Shown here piece by piece: positions 1-8,430 of a DNA stretch of 64,000 nt. The position numbers and the translations under genes were made by a program. The notes beneath the pieces are model-generated. The model was not told where the DNA came from and made no database searches. It worked only from the letters and a program-made list of their open reading frames with translations. The DNA is from JAYKJB01 sp035284745 [NCBI: Candidatus Sericytochromatia bacterium] (GTDB lineage Bacteria; Cyanobacteriota; Sericytochromatia; S15B-MN24), in contig JAYKIL010000035.1 of NCBI GenBank assembly GCA_035284745.1, positions 25,940 to 89,939 on the forward strand, given 5' to 3'. Positions within the stretch are counted from its first letter, which is position 1. The number at the start of each line of letters is the position of its first letter.

Positions 1-709
1 GAAAAATGTTGCGCGCCTCGGTGACGGCGTTTTGGAGATCATTGGGCAGACGATGAGGGCGCATGAATTGAGAGAAAATCTGAGCCAAACCCCTGATACT
101 CATCCGCCAAACGGGCGCCCCGCAACCGTCAATCCCTGAAAAAATATGTGTTTCCGGGATTCCACTGAATTGGGACGCCAGGGCACGAATTTTTATTTGG
201 AGAGGATGTTCGGGGGCTCGGTAGCTTTGCAGATCCCAACCCATTTGGCGACAAACGGCCAACATAGCAGCGTGCTTACCCGAGCAATTGCAATGTACGG
301 GACTTGGGGACTGCCCGTCTCGAATCAGGGCGTTTGCTGTCGCCTCGTGATATGGCAGGTGTTGTCCGCACCCCAGTTGTTCCTCTGAAAGCTCGGCACG
401 GGTGAGAATCTCTCGCACAGCTGCCACGTGACACGTCTGCCCCGAATGAGAGGCCATCGCGATGGCGCAGGCCGCGTCGCTCAGGCGGAGAGATTCCCTG
501 GCCCCGGTCAACCACAGTGGCAGCGCTTGCACCGGCTTGAGAGCGGAGCGCACCCAGATGAGCGCATCTGGATTTCCCCGTGTCAGGACGGGAGAACCGG
601 ATGAGTCCAGCACTACGAGGTGACCACAGTGTAAGGATTCTAACTCGCCGCTGCGCCACACACCGGCCAAAGGAGCAGCCCCATTGAGCCCGTCTGGTAC
701 TGGATTCAT
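1..709 (-). CDS. Asparaginase II-family protein (3' part lies outside the window)
   Basis: Reading the minus strand from an ATG at 709 gives an open frame that reaches base 1 without a stop, about 236 residues. It carries the asparaginase II (PF06089) signatures: RSALKPVQALPL near residues 54-65, SHSGQTCH near 88-94, the HCNCSGKHAAML block in the middle, and SGIDGCGAP towards the window edge. The family hydrolyses L-asparagine to aspartate and ammonia and is unrelated in sequence to the E. coli AnsA/AnsB type. No signal peptide is visible, so a cytoplasmic enzyme is likely. The start overlaps the stop of the upstream subtilisin gene as ATGA (706-709), implying translational coupling. Family membership is firm; substrate is by family only. 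Confidence 0.9.
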   Translation of the reverse strand, partial: MNPVPDGLNGAAPLAGVWRSGELESLHCGHLVVLDSSGSPVLTRGNPDALIWVRSALKPVQALPLWLTGARESLRLSDAACAIAMASHSGQTCHVAAVREILTRAELSEEQLGCGQHLPYHEATANALIRDGQSPSPVHCNCSGKHAAMLAVCRQMGWDLQSYRAPEHPLQIKIRALASQFSGIPETHIFSGIDGCGAPVWRMSIRGLAQIFSQFMRPHRLPNDLQNAVTEARNIF

Positions 710-2040
710 CGCCCCAATGCCCTCCCGGCGTCTATCAATCCCGCCCCGTGAAAAACATCGAATCCTGGAACCTGATCGTTAGGGGGCGTCAAATCCCGAG
801 CGGTTCGCTTCAGTCGATCTTGAACTTGAGATGCTGTCCATCGGGGGTTTTGACTGAACAGCAGAGCCGCTGTGCCAGCGACCATGGGGGCAGCCATACT
901 CGTACCGCTCAGGTAACCATATGGGATATTGGGGCTGAATCTTTCTGGAATCGTTGAGAAAATATCGACACCGGGTGCCACAACGCTGACCCAGCTGTTG
1001 TAGTTTGAGAATGGAGCACGCTTGAAGTCAGGACCCACGGCTCCCACGCTCACGACGCCTTCATAGGAAGCCGGGTATTCCAGATAATTCCCGTCTCCCG
1101 CCTCATTGCCCGCAGCTGCCACGACCACAATCCCCGCGGCGGATGCTCGAGCGATGGCCTCGGCTTCCAATGCACTGAAATCAGGTGAACCGAGGCTGAG
1201 ATTGATGATTCTGCACCTTCTCTCAACGGCGTATTCGATGGCACTGACGATATTCCAGGTCGTTCCGGTTCCATCAGCGCCCAACACGCGTATGGGAAGA
1301 ATCCGCGCTCGGTAGGCCACTCCACAAGCGCCTTGTACATTGTCACCGACGCCTGCAATGATGCCAGCGACGTGGGTCCCGTGCCCAAAGTCATCGTCGG
1401 GTGGTTGACCCGGTTCTACGAAATTACGCGCGCCTCGACTGTCAATATTGGCCCCGAGATCCGGATGGGTCATATCTACCCCTGTGTCGATTACAGCAAC
1501 CAACACGCGTGGATCGCCAGTCGTTACATCCCAGGCTGCTTCTGCCCGTATTGCGTTCAAACCCCAAGTCGCCCGAACCCCTGATATCGGGGATTGACGT
1601 TGAAAGGCTTCATCGTTCGGCACGGCTTGAAGACGGTGTCTTGAAATGTCCACGACACTACCACGCGCGAAAGGGGTGGCTCGCCGCAGGGGACCGTATT
1701 GTGAGGTGCGAACAACGCGATTGGTCTCGACGAATCGTACACCAGGAATCGTGCGCAGTTTCTCGCTTGTATCATCGATTTTTCCGTGATGGAGCCCAAA
1801 TAACACACGATTGTTTTGCCGTGCCAATACAGTGGCTTTGTGGTTCCGCACAATCGAGGAGATATCCGCTTCAGTCGGGGGATTTCCCCACACAACGATG
1901 AGTTCGCTGGGTGTCGTTGGGCCACGACTCGTTTGGATGATGTTTTGCGTGGCGGGTTGAATGCCTGCGAATGGCTGACACGCGAGCATCATCGTCGCTA
2001 TCATCCCCACCCCAAAAACTTTCCCCACCGCCAATTTCAC
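706..2040 (-). CDS. Lipid-anchored S8 (subtilisin-like) serine protease
   Basis: 444 residues, GTG start. The N-terminus is a lipoprotein signal ending in MLAC, with Cys21 as the predicted lipidated residue. Residues about 45-110 resemble an inhibitor-I9-like prodomain. The peptidase domain has the full catalytic set: Asp185 in VIDTGVD, His220 in HGTHVAG, oxyanion Asn312 in AAGNE and Ser381 in GTSMAAP. It should be an active endopeptidase on the periplasmic or outer surface. The gene starts inside the stop of the upstream lipoprotein gene (GTGA, 2037-2040) and its own stop overlaps the asparaginase start, so three genes are translationally linked. A protease feeding an asparaginase would suit peptide scavenging, but that is inference. 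Confidence 0.93.
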   Translation of the reverse strand: MKLAVGKVFGVGMIATMMLACQPFAGIQPATQNIIQTSRGPTTPSELIVVWGNPPTEADISSIVRNHKATVLARQNNRVLFGLHHGKIDDTSEKLRTIPGVRFVETNRVVRTSQYGPLRRATPFARGSVVDISRHRLQAVPNDEAFQRQSPISGVRATWGLNAIRAEAAWDVTTGDPRVLVAVIDTGVDMTHPDLGANIDSRGARNFVEPGQPPDDDFGHGTHVAGIIAGVGDNVQGACGVAYRARILPIRVLGADGTGTTWNIVSAIEYAVERRCRIINLSLGSPDFSALEAEAIARASAAGIVVVAAAGNEAGDGNYLEYPASYEGVVSVGAVGPDFKRAPFSNYNSWVSVVAPGVDIFSTIPERFSPNIPYGYLSGTSMAAPMVAGTAALLFSQNPRWTASQVQDRLKRTARDLTPPNDQVPGFDVFHGAGLIDAGRALGR

Positions 2041-3359
2041 AACGAGAACCCCATCTCCCGCACTTCAACTTCCCGTTTGCGGACCCGGTAGGGGCGGACA
2101 GGCAGCCGTGGCAGCGATTGAATCCTGGGCGGTGTGAAGCCTGGTGAAGGAACCTCATTCTGTTCCAAGATTTCCAATGCCCGCAGACTCCACGTGTATT
2201 GTCGATCCGGCCGCAGGGCACCCCCATTAATATCATTCTGAGCAAAGGCGGGAAACGTCACTTCAGGATAGCGGGTTCGTGCAACCCACTTCGGCTTGAC
2301 TTCCCCTACTTCTCGTAAAACCACCTCATAGATGACCTCCTGAGAGAGTGGGGTCCAACGAAACGTGGGCCGTTGACCGACGCTTGTCGCTCCGGGGGTT
2401 GGCGTTACAATACGCGGGACTTGCAACAGCGAAAAAGCAATGCGGCTTGGATCATTGGTGGTGATGGACACGAGACTGCTTGCTTTGCCCGCAGCGTCTG
2501 TTGCCTCCCCCTCAATCACGTATTTGAGACCGTTGATGGCCGGCACCGGAAGGCTCTGGTTACTTGCGAGGGCCCGCGCGACAGGAATGACACCGAGAAC
2601 TCCGAAGTCCAACAGAACATCGGTTTGGACATTTCGAAAGCCTCCGAGGTTACTGTAACTGATCCGCACGGGAGAAATAGGTACCTGGGAGGCTATCTGT
2701 AGTGCCTGGGATTGCGCGGACGCTGGAATGGTGTCGCCCAACCGCCAAGAACCCACCTGGTAGGCAAAGTTTAAAAAATGAAACGGTTGCGGAGCCGTGA
2801 CGCCATCGATGTACGGACCGCTCAAAGTGCCCCAGGCCAAAACGGAGGACAAAATCTGGCCCGGCGATGTGGCCTTGTATTCGAGAGAAAAAGCCGCGTT
2901 TGAGACGGCTGTCGTGGTACCACCCAGCGAAACCAAAGCGGGGGAATCGAGCGTCGGAAGCCCCTGTACCGGTCCTGATAGTTGCAAAAACTTCACCGGC
3001 AGCGCGCTCTGGGGCGCAAACATGGGCTCGATGGCGATCTCAATGTCCTCCGCTTGGGAAATTGGAATGTCGCCTTGGGTGAAAGAGACATAGCCAGCAC
3101 GCGAGACGGAGACTTCATCGCTGGTAAAATTGCCAAACAGATGGAAGACACCGCTGGCATCGGAGACGGTTTGTCCGAGGCCAGCAATAACGGTTGCATT
3201 ACCCACAGGTAATCGGGTTCGCGAATCAACCACCCGGCCCCGGAGAGGTTGCCCAACGCCCGGTACCAGAAGCGCTGCGGCCGTCAGGTCGCAGCCGGTC
3301 AGGCAGGCGAAGGTCACTGCGACTCCATAAAAATTAATGACGCGAACCAGGTGAGCCAT
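2037..3359 (-). CDS. Lipoprotein with carboxypeptidase-regulatory-like domain
   Basis: 440 residues. The signal peptide ends in CLTGC, giving lipid-anchored Cys23. Residues about 38-110 (RGRVVDSRTRLPVGNATV, then DASGVFHLFG) match the carboxypeptidase regulatory-like/CarboxypepD_reg beta-sandwich, a fold found in surface proteins and transporter plugs. The rest is beta-rich; a segment near residue 340 (PTPGATSVGQRPTFRWTP) looks like a fibronectin-III-like unit. No catalytic motif is seen. A purine-rich AAGGA abuts the ATG at 3359, closer than usual for a ribosome site. It is co-oriented with the HIT gene 51 bases upstream and overlaps the subtilisin gene. Possibly a surface scaffold or partner of the protease; function unknown. 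Confidence 0.8.
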   Translation of the reverse strand: MAHLVRVINFYGVAVTFACLTGCDLTAAALLVPGVGQPLRGRVVDSRTRLPVGNATVIAGLGQTVSDASGVFHLFGNFTSDEVSVSRAGYVSFTQGDIPISQAEDIEIAIEPMFAPQSALPVKFLQLSGPVQGLPTLDSPALVSLGGTTTAVSNAAFSLEYKATSPGQILSSVLAWGTLSGPYIDGVTAPQPFHFLNFAYQVGSWRLGDTIPASAQSQALQIASQVPISPVRISYSNLGGFRNVQTDVLLDFGVLGVIPVARALASNQSLPVPAINGLKYVIEGEATDAAGKASSLVSITTNDPSRIAFSLLQVPRIVTPTPGATSVGQRPTFRWTPLSQEVIYEVVLREVGEVKPKWVARTRYPEVTFPAFAQNDINGGALRPDRQYTWSLRALEILEQNEVPSPGFTPPRIQSLPRLPVRPYRVRKREVEVREMGFSL

Positions 3360-3410
3360 TCCTTCAGTGTATACCCGCCGAGGACGACTCCGCGTCGGTG
3401 GGCGCTGAGT

Positions 3411-3755
3411 TCAACCGGGCGGCCATCCCATGGAACGTCCGCCCAGAACGTGCCAGTGAAGGTGCCCGACCGTTTGACCCCCGTTGACACCTTGATTACA
3501 GACCACGCGGAACCCTGAAGGAGCGATACCCAATTTTCCGGCGACGTCATTCACCAAGTGAGCCATTTGAGCGATGAGAATATCATCCTCTGGGCCCAAG
3601 TCGATGAATCCCGAAACGTGCTTCTTCGGGATGACCAACGCGTGAACCGGCGCTTGGGGGTTGATATCTGCGAATGCCACGCAGTGTGCGTTCGATGCGA
3701 TGATCGTGGCCGGTATCTCGCCTGCGATGATTCGGCAGAACAAGCAGTCTGGCAT
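3411..3755 (-). CDS. HIT-family (histidine triad) nucleotide hydrolase
   Basis: 114 residues, the normal length for bacterial HINT-type proteins. The start MPDCLFCRIIAGEIPA, the central VIPKKHVSGF and the C-terminal triad GHLHWHVLGG (His98, His100, His102) are diagnostic; His100 is the expected nucleophile. Cys4 and Cys7 match the zinc-type members. HINT proteins hydrolyse AMP-lysine and other purine nucleoside phosphoramidates in the cytoplasm. A GGGAG ribosome site lies 9 bases before the ATG. It is the first gene of the minus-strand run that continues into the lipoprotein, protease and asparaginase genes, and is divergent from the plus-strand lipoprotein gene at 3952, so promoters for both directions should lie in 3756-3951. 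Confidence 0.94.
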   Translation of the reverse strand: MPDCLFCRIIAGEIPATIIASNAHCVAFADINPQAPVHALVIPKKHVSGFIDLGPEDDILIAQMAHLVNDVAGKLGIAPSGFRVVCNQGVNGGQTVGHLHWHVLGGRSMGWPPG

Positions 3756-3951
3756 AAGGTGGGGCTCCCGAAGAAATGGTCAACGACGCTTGGGAGGTTA
3801 TATCGGGCGTGGCTGCTTTCGTCAAATACGCTTTGGTCCACCTTGCCCTCCCTGGGGCAACGCATTGAACGAATGAACTTCGACTTGTTCTGACTATGCT
3901 CGCTTTGAACTCCACGTTTCCTAGTGTCTGACCTTTCAGGAGAGTGTCTAC

Positions 3952-4794
3952 GTGCTGAAAAAGTGTATCAATGCGCGACACGTCACGCTGACGTGGCTAT
4001 TTGTCCTTGGTGTTACCCTCTCTGGGTGTGACGGATATCGACTCGTGTCAGCAGGCGAGCCAGAGGGTCGCCCTTTGCCTTCGGCGTCTCCGGGTCTCGG
4101 AGAGAATCCCGAGACTTTGGGCCCGCAGCTTGCTCCACCGCTATTTTCTGAGGGTGAATTTAGCGTGGATTTTTTTCCTTCGCAGGAGCCCCCTGTTTTC
4201 GTTGACCCAGTCAGCGAGGTGAAGAAAGCCACGGGATTTTTTGCGGGGGGGCATTGGGTGTTTAACGCCGGTTATTTTGAACAAAACCGCGGGGCTCTCC
4301 GACCCGTGTTGAGCTTTCGACGGTATTCCGGAACTGGATTTGGTTTAAAGAATGGTGCGGCCTCACCTCGGTATCGCAGCGATGTCTCAGTTTGGGTATA
4401 CCAGGCCTCGTCAGAGTATCCGAATATGGTGGGTGCCCCATTGGGCATTTTGGGATATGCCCCTTACTTCCTTGATGAGACGCATTATTTGCTGGCTGTC
4501 GCCAAACCTCGGATTTTAGAGGTGTGGGCGGTTGATGGGTATCGCCCGGCCACCGCATGGCCCATCGAGGCACGTTTGCTGAGGCGGGATTTGGCGGTGC
4601 CATTGAAGGTCGGCTCCCCTGTGACGTGGAGTGTCGAGGTGAATACCCGTTCTAGGACGGCGAAGGTCTGGATGAATACTCAAGAACTAGGCACGGTCTC
4701 GCACCCCATGCTCACAGACCGTAACCATGGCGTGGCCTTGGTTTCAAACGGGAATTATGTGCATTTCAAAAATTTTAGGGCTTACCGATTGTGA
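3952..4794 (+). CDS. Lipoprotein with concanavalin/LamG-like C-terminal domain
   Basis: 280 residues with a GTG start supported by AGGAGAG 7-8 bases upstream. The signal peptide ends in TLSGC (Cys26 lipidated). A Pro/Ser/Gly-rich linker (about 30-70) precedes a beta-rich domain. Its end (VTWSVEVNTRSRTAKVWM, then GVALVSNGNYVHFKNFRAYRL) is typical of jelly-roll LamG/DUF1080-like domains that bind carbohydrate or act as structural modules. No catalytic residues can be assigned. It precedes the UDP-sugar pyrophosphorylase gene by 80 bases on the same strand and may share its promoter. Fold assignment is by pattern only. Confidence 0.75.
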   Translation: MLKKCINARHVTLTWLFVLGVTLSGCDGYRLVSAGEPEGRPLPSASPGLGENPETLGPQLAPPLFSEGEFSVDFFPSQEPPVFVDPVSEVKKATGFFAGGHWVFNAGYFEQNRGALRPVLSFRRYSGTGFGLKNGAASPRYRSDVSVWVYQASSEYPNMVGAPLGILGYAPYFLDETHYLLAVAKPRILEVWAVDGYRPATAWPIEARLLRRDLAVPLKVGSPVTWSVEVNTRSRTAKVWMNTQELGTVSHPMLTDRNHGVALVSNGNYVHFKNFRAYRL

Positions 4795-4874
4795 GTCCTG
4801 CTCTTGTCTGAACGCTGCCTGAAGGTCTACGATGCGGCATATCGAAGGTTCGCGATGTGAAGGAAGCAGAAATA

Positions 4875-5945
4875 ATGAACCAAGCCACTTTGAATCAGGT
4901 GTTCGAAGATCTCGCGGCACGTTATCAGTCGGGCGCCTTGTCTGTTCGTTCCAATGTGGTTGCGGGCAAGGTCGAACCTCTAGACTCTTGTGACGTTGAA
5001 AATTTGCCCCGTGAGGGTGACCAAGAGTTACAGGCGTGCCGCGCACGGGGTCTTGAAGCGCTTGCAAGTGGGCAGGTGGGGGTTGTTATTCTTGCTGGAG
5101 GGATGGCTACTCGTTTTCAGTATTCTCAACCCAAAGGGCTTTTTCCGGTATGGGATGACAAAAGTTTTTTGGAATTGAAGCTGGAGGCTGTGCGTTCATT
5201 GGGCTTTCCCGTGCCCGTTTTTTTGATGACGAGTTTTGCGACAGACGACGCCATTGCCCATCACCTTCGTTCCGGCCAATATTTTGGGCTACCCGAACAT
5301 CGGGTTGAGCGTTTCAGACAGTACCAAATGCCCCGACTCGACACAAAAGGGGGGCCTTTTTACCAGGACGGGCAATTGAGTCTGGCTGCGCCAGGGCACG
5401 GTGATTTTCCGTTCGCCATTGCCGAGAGCGGTATTTTGTCTCGTTTTATCGCGGGCGGAGGGCGTTATTTGTTCTTCTCCAACGTCGATAATTTGGCGGC
5501 AACGGTTGACCCGGTCATTCTAGGGAATCACATTCGTTCAGGGGCCGAGATGACGGTTGAAGTGGCGGCGAAAAACCCGGGTGATCAAGGAGGGGCTCCT
5601 GCACGTGTGAATGGCTCGGTAAGACTCATTGAGGGCTTTGCGTTTCCACCAGATTTTGACCAAAGCCAGATCGATGTCTTTAACACCGCGAATTATATTT
5701 TTGATGCAAGTGCCCTGAGTAAAGCGGACGAATTGCCTTGGTATGTGGTCGAAAAAACGGTACGTGGAAACCAAGTGGTTCAATTTGAACATCTTGCGGG
5801 CGACCTGAGTGCGGTTTTAAAAACCCGGTACCTGCGCGTATCGCGGGACGAAAGGTTCTTGCCGGTGAAGACCCCTGACGATTTGCCCAAGACCGTTGCC
5901 GCCTTGAAGGAGCGCTGGAAAACGAAACTGAGTACCTTGTGCTGA
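4875..5945 (+). CDS. UTP-dependent sugar-1-phosphate uridylyltransferase (UDPGP family)
   Basis: 356 residues from the ATG at 4875. I prefer this start to the in-frame GTG at 4857 because AAGGAAG lies 8 bases before the ATG. The nucleotide-binding signature LAGGMATRF (73-81) followed by PKG (86-88) is that of the UDPGP family (PF01704), which includes UDP-glucose and UDP-GlcNAc pyrophosphorylases. Further family blocks are FFSNVDNLAA and EKTVRGNQVVQFEH. The enzyme makes a UDP-sugar from UTP and a sugar-1-phosphate. The protein is short for the family, whose eukaryotic members are about 450-520 residues. The exact sugar cannot be told. It ends just before a strong terminator and could feed the glycosyltransferases elsewhere in the window. 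Confidence 0.85.
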   Translation: MNQATLNQVFEDLAARYQSGALSVRSNVVAGKVEPLDSCDVENLPREGDQELQACRARGLEALASGQVGVVILAGGMATRFQYSQPKGLFPVWDDKSFLELKLEAVRSLGFPVPVFLMTSFATDDAIAHHLRSGQYFGLPEHRVERFRQYQMPRLDTKGGPFYQDGQLSLAAPGHGDFPFAIAESGILSRFIAGGGRYLFFSNVDNLAATVDPVILGNHIRSGAEMTVEVAAKNPGDQGGAPARVNGSVRLIEGFAFPPDFDQSQIDVFNTANYIFDASALSKADELPWYVVEKTVRGNQVVQFEHLAGDLSAVLKTRYLRVSRDERFLPVKTPDDLPKTVAALKERWKTKLSTLC

Positions 5946-5996
5946 CGGAGCACCTGCCTTGAGGGTCAGTGATCCATTCTTTCGGGCAGAATTTTC

Positions 5997-6038
5997 AGGG
6001 CGGACATTTCTTTGAAAATGGCCGCCCTGTTGCTTTTT
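5997..6038 (+). terminator. Rho-independent terminator after the uridylyltransferase gene
   Basis: AGGGCGG (5997-6003) pairs perfectly with CCGCCCT (6022-6028); the stem continues as CATTT/AAATG after one mismatch. A T-rich tract follows (6029-6038). It lies 52 bases after the stop codon. Confidence 0.85.
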
Positions 6039-6163
6039 CGGGGTCGCCTCGCACAGGAAACCTAATTCTTAACTATCAATTAACGTCAGCTTTCCCACGT
6101 TGCGGGCGACAACCCTTATGTCACAGTTGCGTGACGGATGTGTGTAAAGTGAGGAGGCGTCCT

Positions 6164-6844
6164 GTGTTGAACAAACAACTGTTCAAAGTTGTGATGGCCG
6201 CGTTGGCGGTGTCTGTCTTGGCTGCGTGCGGTTCCTCTCCCAGTCAAGTGGACCAAGATTGGGGGACAGATCCCGGTTTTGGTACAGACCCCGGGTTTGG
6301 AGCGGACCCCGGATTTGGTACACAACCCGGATTCGGCACACAACCAGGTTTTGGGACTGACCCCGGTTTTGGGACCCAGCCTGGGTTCGGCACGCAACCG
6401 GGCTTTGGTACCCAGCCTGGGTTCGGAGCGCAACCCGGCTTTGGGACCCAACCGGGGTTCGGTGGAGGTTTAGCCCTCGACTTGACCGCCTCGGTGATAA
6501 ACAAGAAAAATGGGTCTTTCCTGGGAATGGGAACATATCGCTGTACCGTCGAGGTCAATAATCCCAACACCGCTCCGAGGACGGGCACCCTGACGGTGAC
6601 CTTTAAACGCGGCAACAAAATTTCGAAGACAGCACCCATTACCCAGCAAGTGTCTCTGGGCCCTAATGAGACTCGCACCTTTGATTTCCAGGATAAAGCG
6701 TGGTCGACCAACGGCGTCGAGGTGGATATCGTGACGGACGGCGCGCCCGGCGGAGGGTTTTCCTCAGCCCCTGGTTTCGGGGGATACGGGGCGGGGCAAG
6801 GTTCGTTTGGTTCGATGCCTGTGGGCTACGGGAACGGATACTAA
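6164..6844 (+). CDS. Lipoprotein with eleven GTDPGF/GTQPGF repeats
   Basis: 226 residues from the GTG at 6164, chosen because GAGGAGG (6151-6157) sits 6 bases upstream and a lipoprotein signal follows at once, ending in VLAAC (Cys22). After a short linker come eleven six-residue repeats of form G-[T/A]-[D/Q]-P-G-F, then a beta-sandwich-like domain of about 85 residues (LALDLTASVINKK to VDIVTDG) and a Gly-rich tail ending GYGNGY. The repeat block should form an extended flexible stalk lifting the globular domain off the membrane. I do not recognise a family for the globular part, though it resembles CARDB/FxLYD-like extracellular domains. It has its own terminator and is monocistronic. Confidence 0.8.
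   Translation: MLNKQLFKVVMAALAVSVLAACGSSPSQVDQDWGTDPGFGTDPGFGADPGFGTQPGFGTQPGFGTDPGFGTQPGFGTQPGFGTQPGFGAQPGFGTQPGFGGGLALDLTASVINKKNGSFLGMGTYRCTVEVNNPNTAPRTGTLTVTFKRGNKISKTAPITQQVSLGPNETRTFDFQDKAWSTNGVEVDIVTDGAPGGGFSSAPGFGGYGAGQGSFGSMPVGYGNGY
6263..6460 (+). repeat. In-frame 18-bp tandem repeat, 11 units
   Basis: Eleven consecutive 18-base units encode G[T/A][D/Q]PGF. The third positions vary between units while the encoded residues stay nearly fixed (only T/A and D/Q alternate), which suggests the peptide pattern is under selection and the array is not very recent. Confidence 0.92.
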
Positions 6845-6864
6845 ATTTTTCTACCAACCTCCTT

Positions 6865-6886
6865 CACACACACACACACACACACA
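6865..6886 (+). repeat. (CA)11 dinucleotide microsatellite
   Basis: Eleven uninterrupted CA units lie 20 bases after the stop of the repeat lipoprotein and 8 bases before its terminator stem. It is outside any gene, so slippage would only alter the 3' untranslated region. Confidence 0.95.
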
Positions 6887-6893
6887 ACGATGG

Positions 6894-6929
6894 GCCCCGC
6901 CAATTTGGCGGGGCTTATCGTTTTTTTTT
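6894..6929 (+). terminator. Rho-independent terminator after the repeat lipoprotein
   Basis: GCCCCGCC (6894-6901) and GGCGGGGC (6907-6914) form a perfect 8-bp stem with a 5-base loop. Nine T residues follow at 6921-6929. The next gene converges from the other strand. Confidence 0.9.
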
Positions 6930-6951
6930 CAAAGCCAGAACAGAGGGTCTC

Positions 6952-8319
6952 TTAAGGGTGAGAAATCAAGGCAGGGTGAGCGAACTCTTGCTTCTGGTCG
7001 GCTGATAGCTCAATTTCCCCCCGGACGGTCCAAGGGCGCGCTTCGTGGATTCGGACGTGGGTTAATTGTCCAGTCAGGGCGGCAGGGCCAGGGAACAGAA
7101 CCACCCGGTTGTTTCGAGAACGACCGGTGAGAACGTTCGGGTCTTTACTGCTTGGGCCTTCGACGAAGACCTCCTGTAAACTTCCCACCATGGCCCGGCT
7201 GACTGTCGCAGCGACTTCATTCACCACTGCATTCAGTTCTCGCAAACGCCGATCTTTGACGTCTTCCGGAATTTGGTCCTGACGCGTGGCAGCGTAAGTA
7301 CCGGGACGCGGTGAGTAGGCCGCTGTATTTACCGCTGCGAAGCGCATTTCCCGTACGATGGAGACCGTTTGTTGAAATTGCTCTTCTGTTTCACCCGGGA
7401 AACCGACAATTAAGTCGGTGCTGATGCCGGCATCCGGCAAGATGCTGCGGATCATTTCCACTTTGGTCACGTACTTTGAACGATTGTAGCCGCGCGCCAT
7501 CTGCCGCAGGATATCGTCATCTCCGTGCTGAATCGGAATATGGAAGTAATCGCAGACGTTGGGCAACGCCGCAATCCGACGAACGAGCTCCTCGTCTAAA
7601 TCACGCGGATGGCCGGTCAGCCAACGCACACGCTTGACTCCCGCTACAGATGCCGTTGCTTCAATAAGGTCAGCCAGGGAGCGCTTGGGCGTGAGATCTT
7701 TTCCGTACCCGTTGATGTTCTGCCCAAGAAGTACTATTTCACCAAACCCCTCTGCCACCACTTGCTCGATCTCGCGGACCAGGTCGGGTATTTCTCGGGA
7801 TTTCTGGTCGCCACGCACCTTGGGAACGATACAGTAGGTGCAGCGATCATCACAGCCATAAATGGCCGTGACCCAGGCGGAGTGTTTGCCTTGTCGCAAA
7901 ACGGGCATTTCTGGCGGCAATTCGTCTGAAAAAGGAAGCAGTGCCACCACCGGGGTTCTCTGTTTTTCAACGGCTTCAACCAGCCGGGGCAGTTCATGAA
8001 TGTTTTCAGTGCCAAAGACGAGGTCAACGTGCGGGGCCCGCAAGCGAATACGTTCCCCCATATATTGGGCCACACAGCCGGACACCGCCAGAATGGCTTC
8101 AGGTTTGAGCTTTTTAATTTCTTTCATTTCGCCGAGCAAGCTGAAAAGCTTATCCTCCGCTTTTTCTCTCACGGCGCAGGTGTTTAAAATAATGAGATCG
8201 GCAAGGAATGCGCTGTCGCCCTTTTGATAGCCCTTGGTCGCGAGCAACCCCAACATCCGCTCTGTGTCATTTTGGTTCATCTGACAACCGTACGTCTTGA
8301 TGTATACTTGCTTGGACAC
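6952..8319 (-). CDS. miaB: tRNA-2-methylthio-N6-dimethylallyladenosine synthase
   Basis: 455 residues from a GTG at 8319. GGAG lies 7 bases upstream, which makes it better than the TTG at 8367. The N-terminal methylthiotransferase domain has the three auxiliary-cluster cysteines Cys12 (TYGCQMN), Cys48 (LNTCAVRE) and Cys82 (VSGCVAQ). The radical-SAM motif GCDDRCTYC gives Cys156, Cys160 and Cys163. A TRAM RNA-binding domain ends the protein. TYGCQMN and NTCAVRE are MiaB-like; RimO differs at both. The enzyme adds the methylthio group to i6A37 of tRNAs reading UNN codons. It is divergent from the Nif3-like gene. Confidence 0.95.
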   Translation of the reverse strand: MSKQVYIKTYGCQMNQNDTERMLGLLATKGYQKGDSAFLADLIILNTCAVREKAEDKLFSLLGEMKEIKKLKPEAILAVSGCVAQYMGERIRLRAPHVDLVFGTENIHELPRLVEAVEKQRTPVVALLPFSDELPPEMPVLRQGKHSAWVTAIYGCDDRCTYCIVPKVRGDQKSREIPDLVREIEQVVAEGFGEIVLLGQNINGYGKDLTPKRSLADLIEATASVAGVKRVRWLTGHPRDLDEELVRRIAALPNVCDYFHIPIQHGDDDILRQMARGYNRSKYVTKVEMIRSILPDAGISTDLIVGFPGETEEQFQQTVSIVREMRFAAVNTAAYSPRPGTYAATRQDQIPEDVKDRRLRELNAVVNEVAATVSRAMVGSLQEVFVEGPSSKDPNVLTGRSRNNRVVLFPGPAALTGQLTHVRIHEARPWTVRGEIELSADQKQEFAHPALISHP

Positions 8320-8430
8320 CGTTTGACTCCGACAATGCGCGTCACTGATCGATTCTGCAGGCTGCAAAACCCCCTCAGACCGCTGAGATTCCTGCTTTGA
8401 ATCTTACCATGACCGCTAGAGGGCCGCGCC

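Noticed and set aside
1401-1901. 166-codon plus-strand frame across the subtilisin gene
   Set aside because: It is antisense to a protease with a complete catalytic triad; no independent evidence.
5969-6163. N-terminal extension of the repeat lipoprotein
   Set aside because: The extension includes the terminator of the previous gene; a strong GAGGAGG and lipoprotein signal support GTG 6164.
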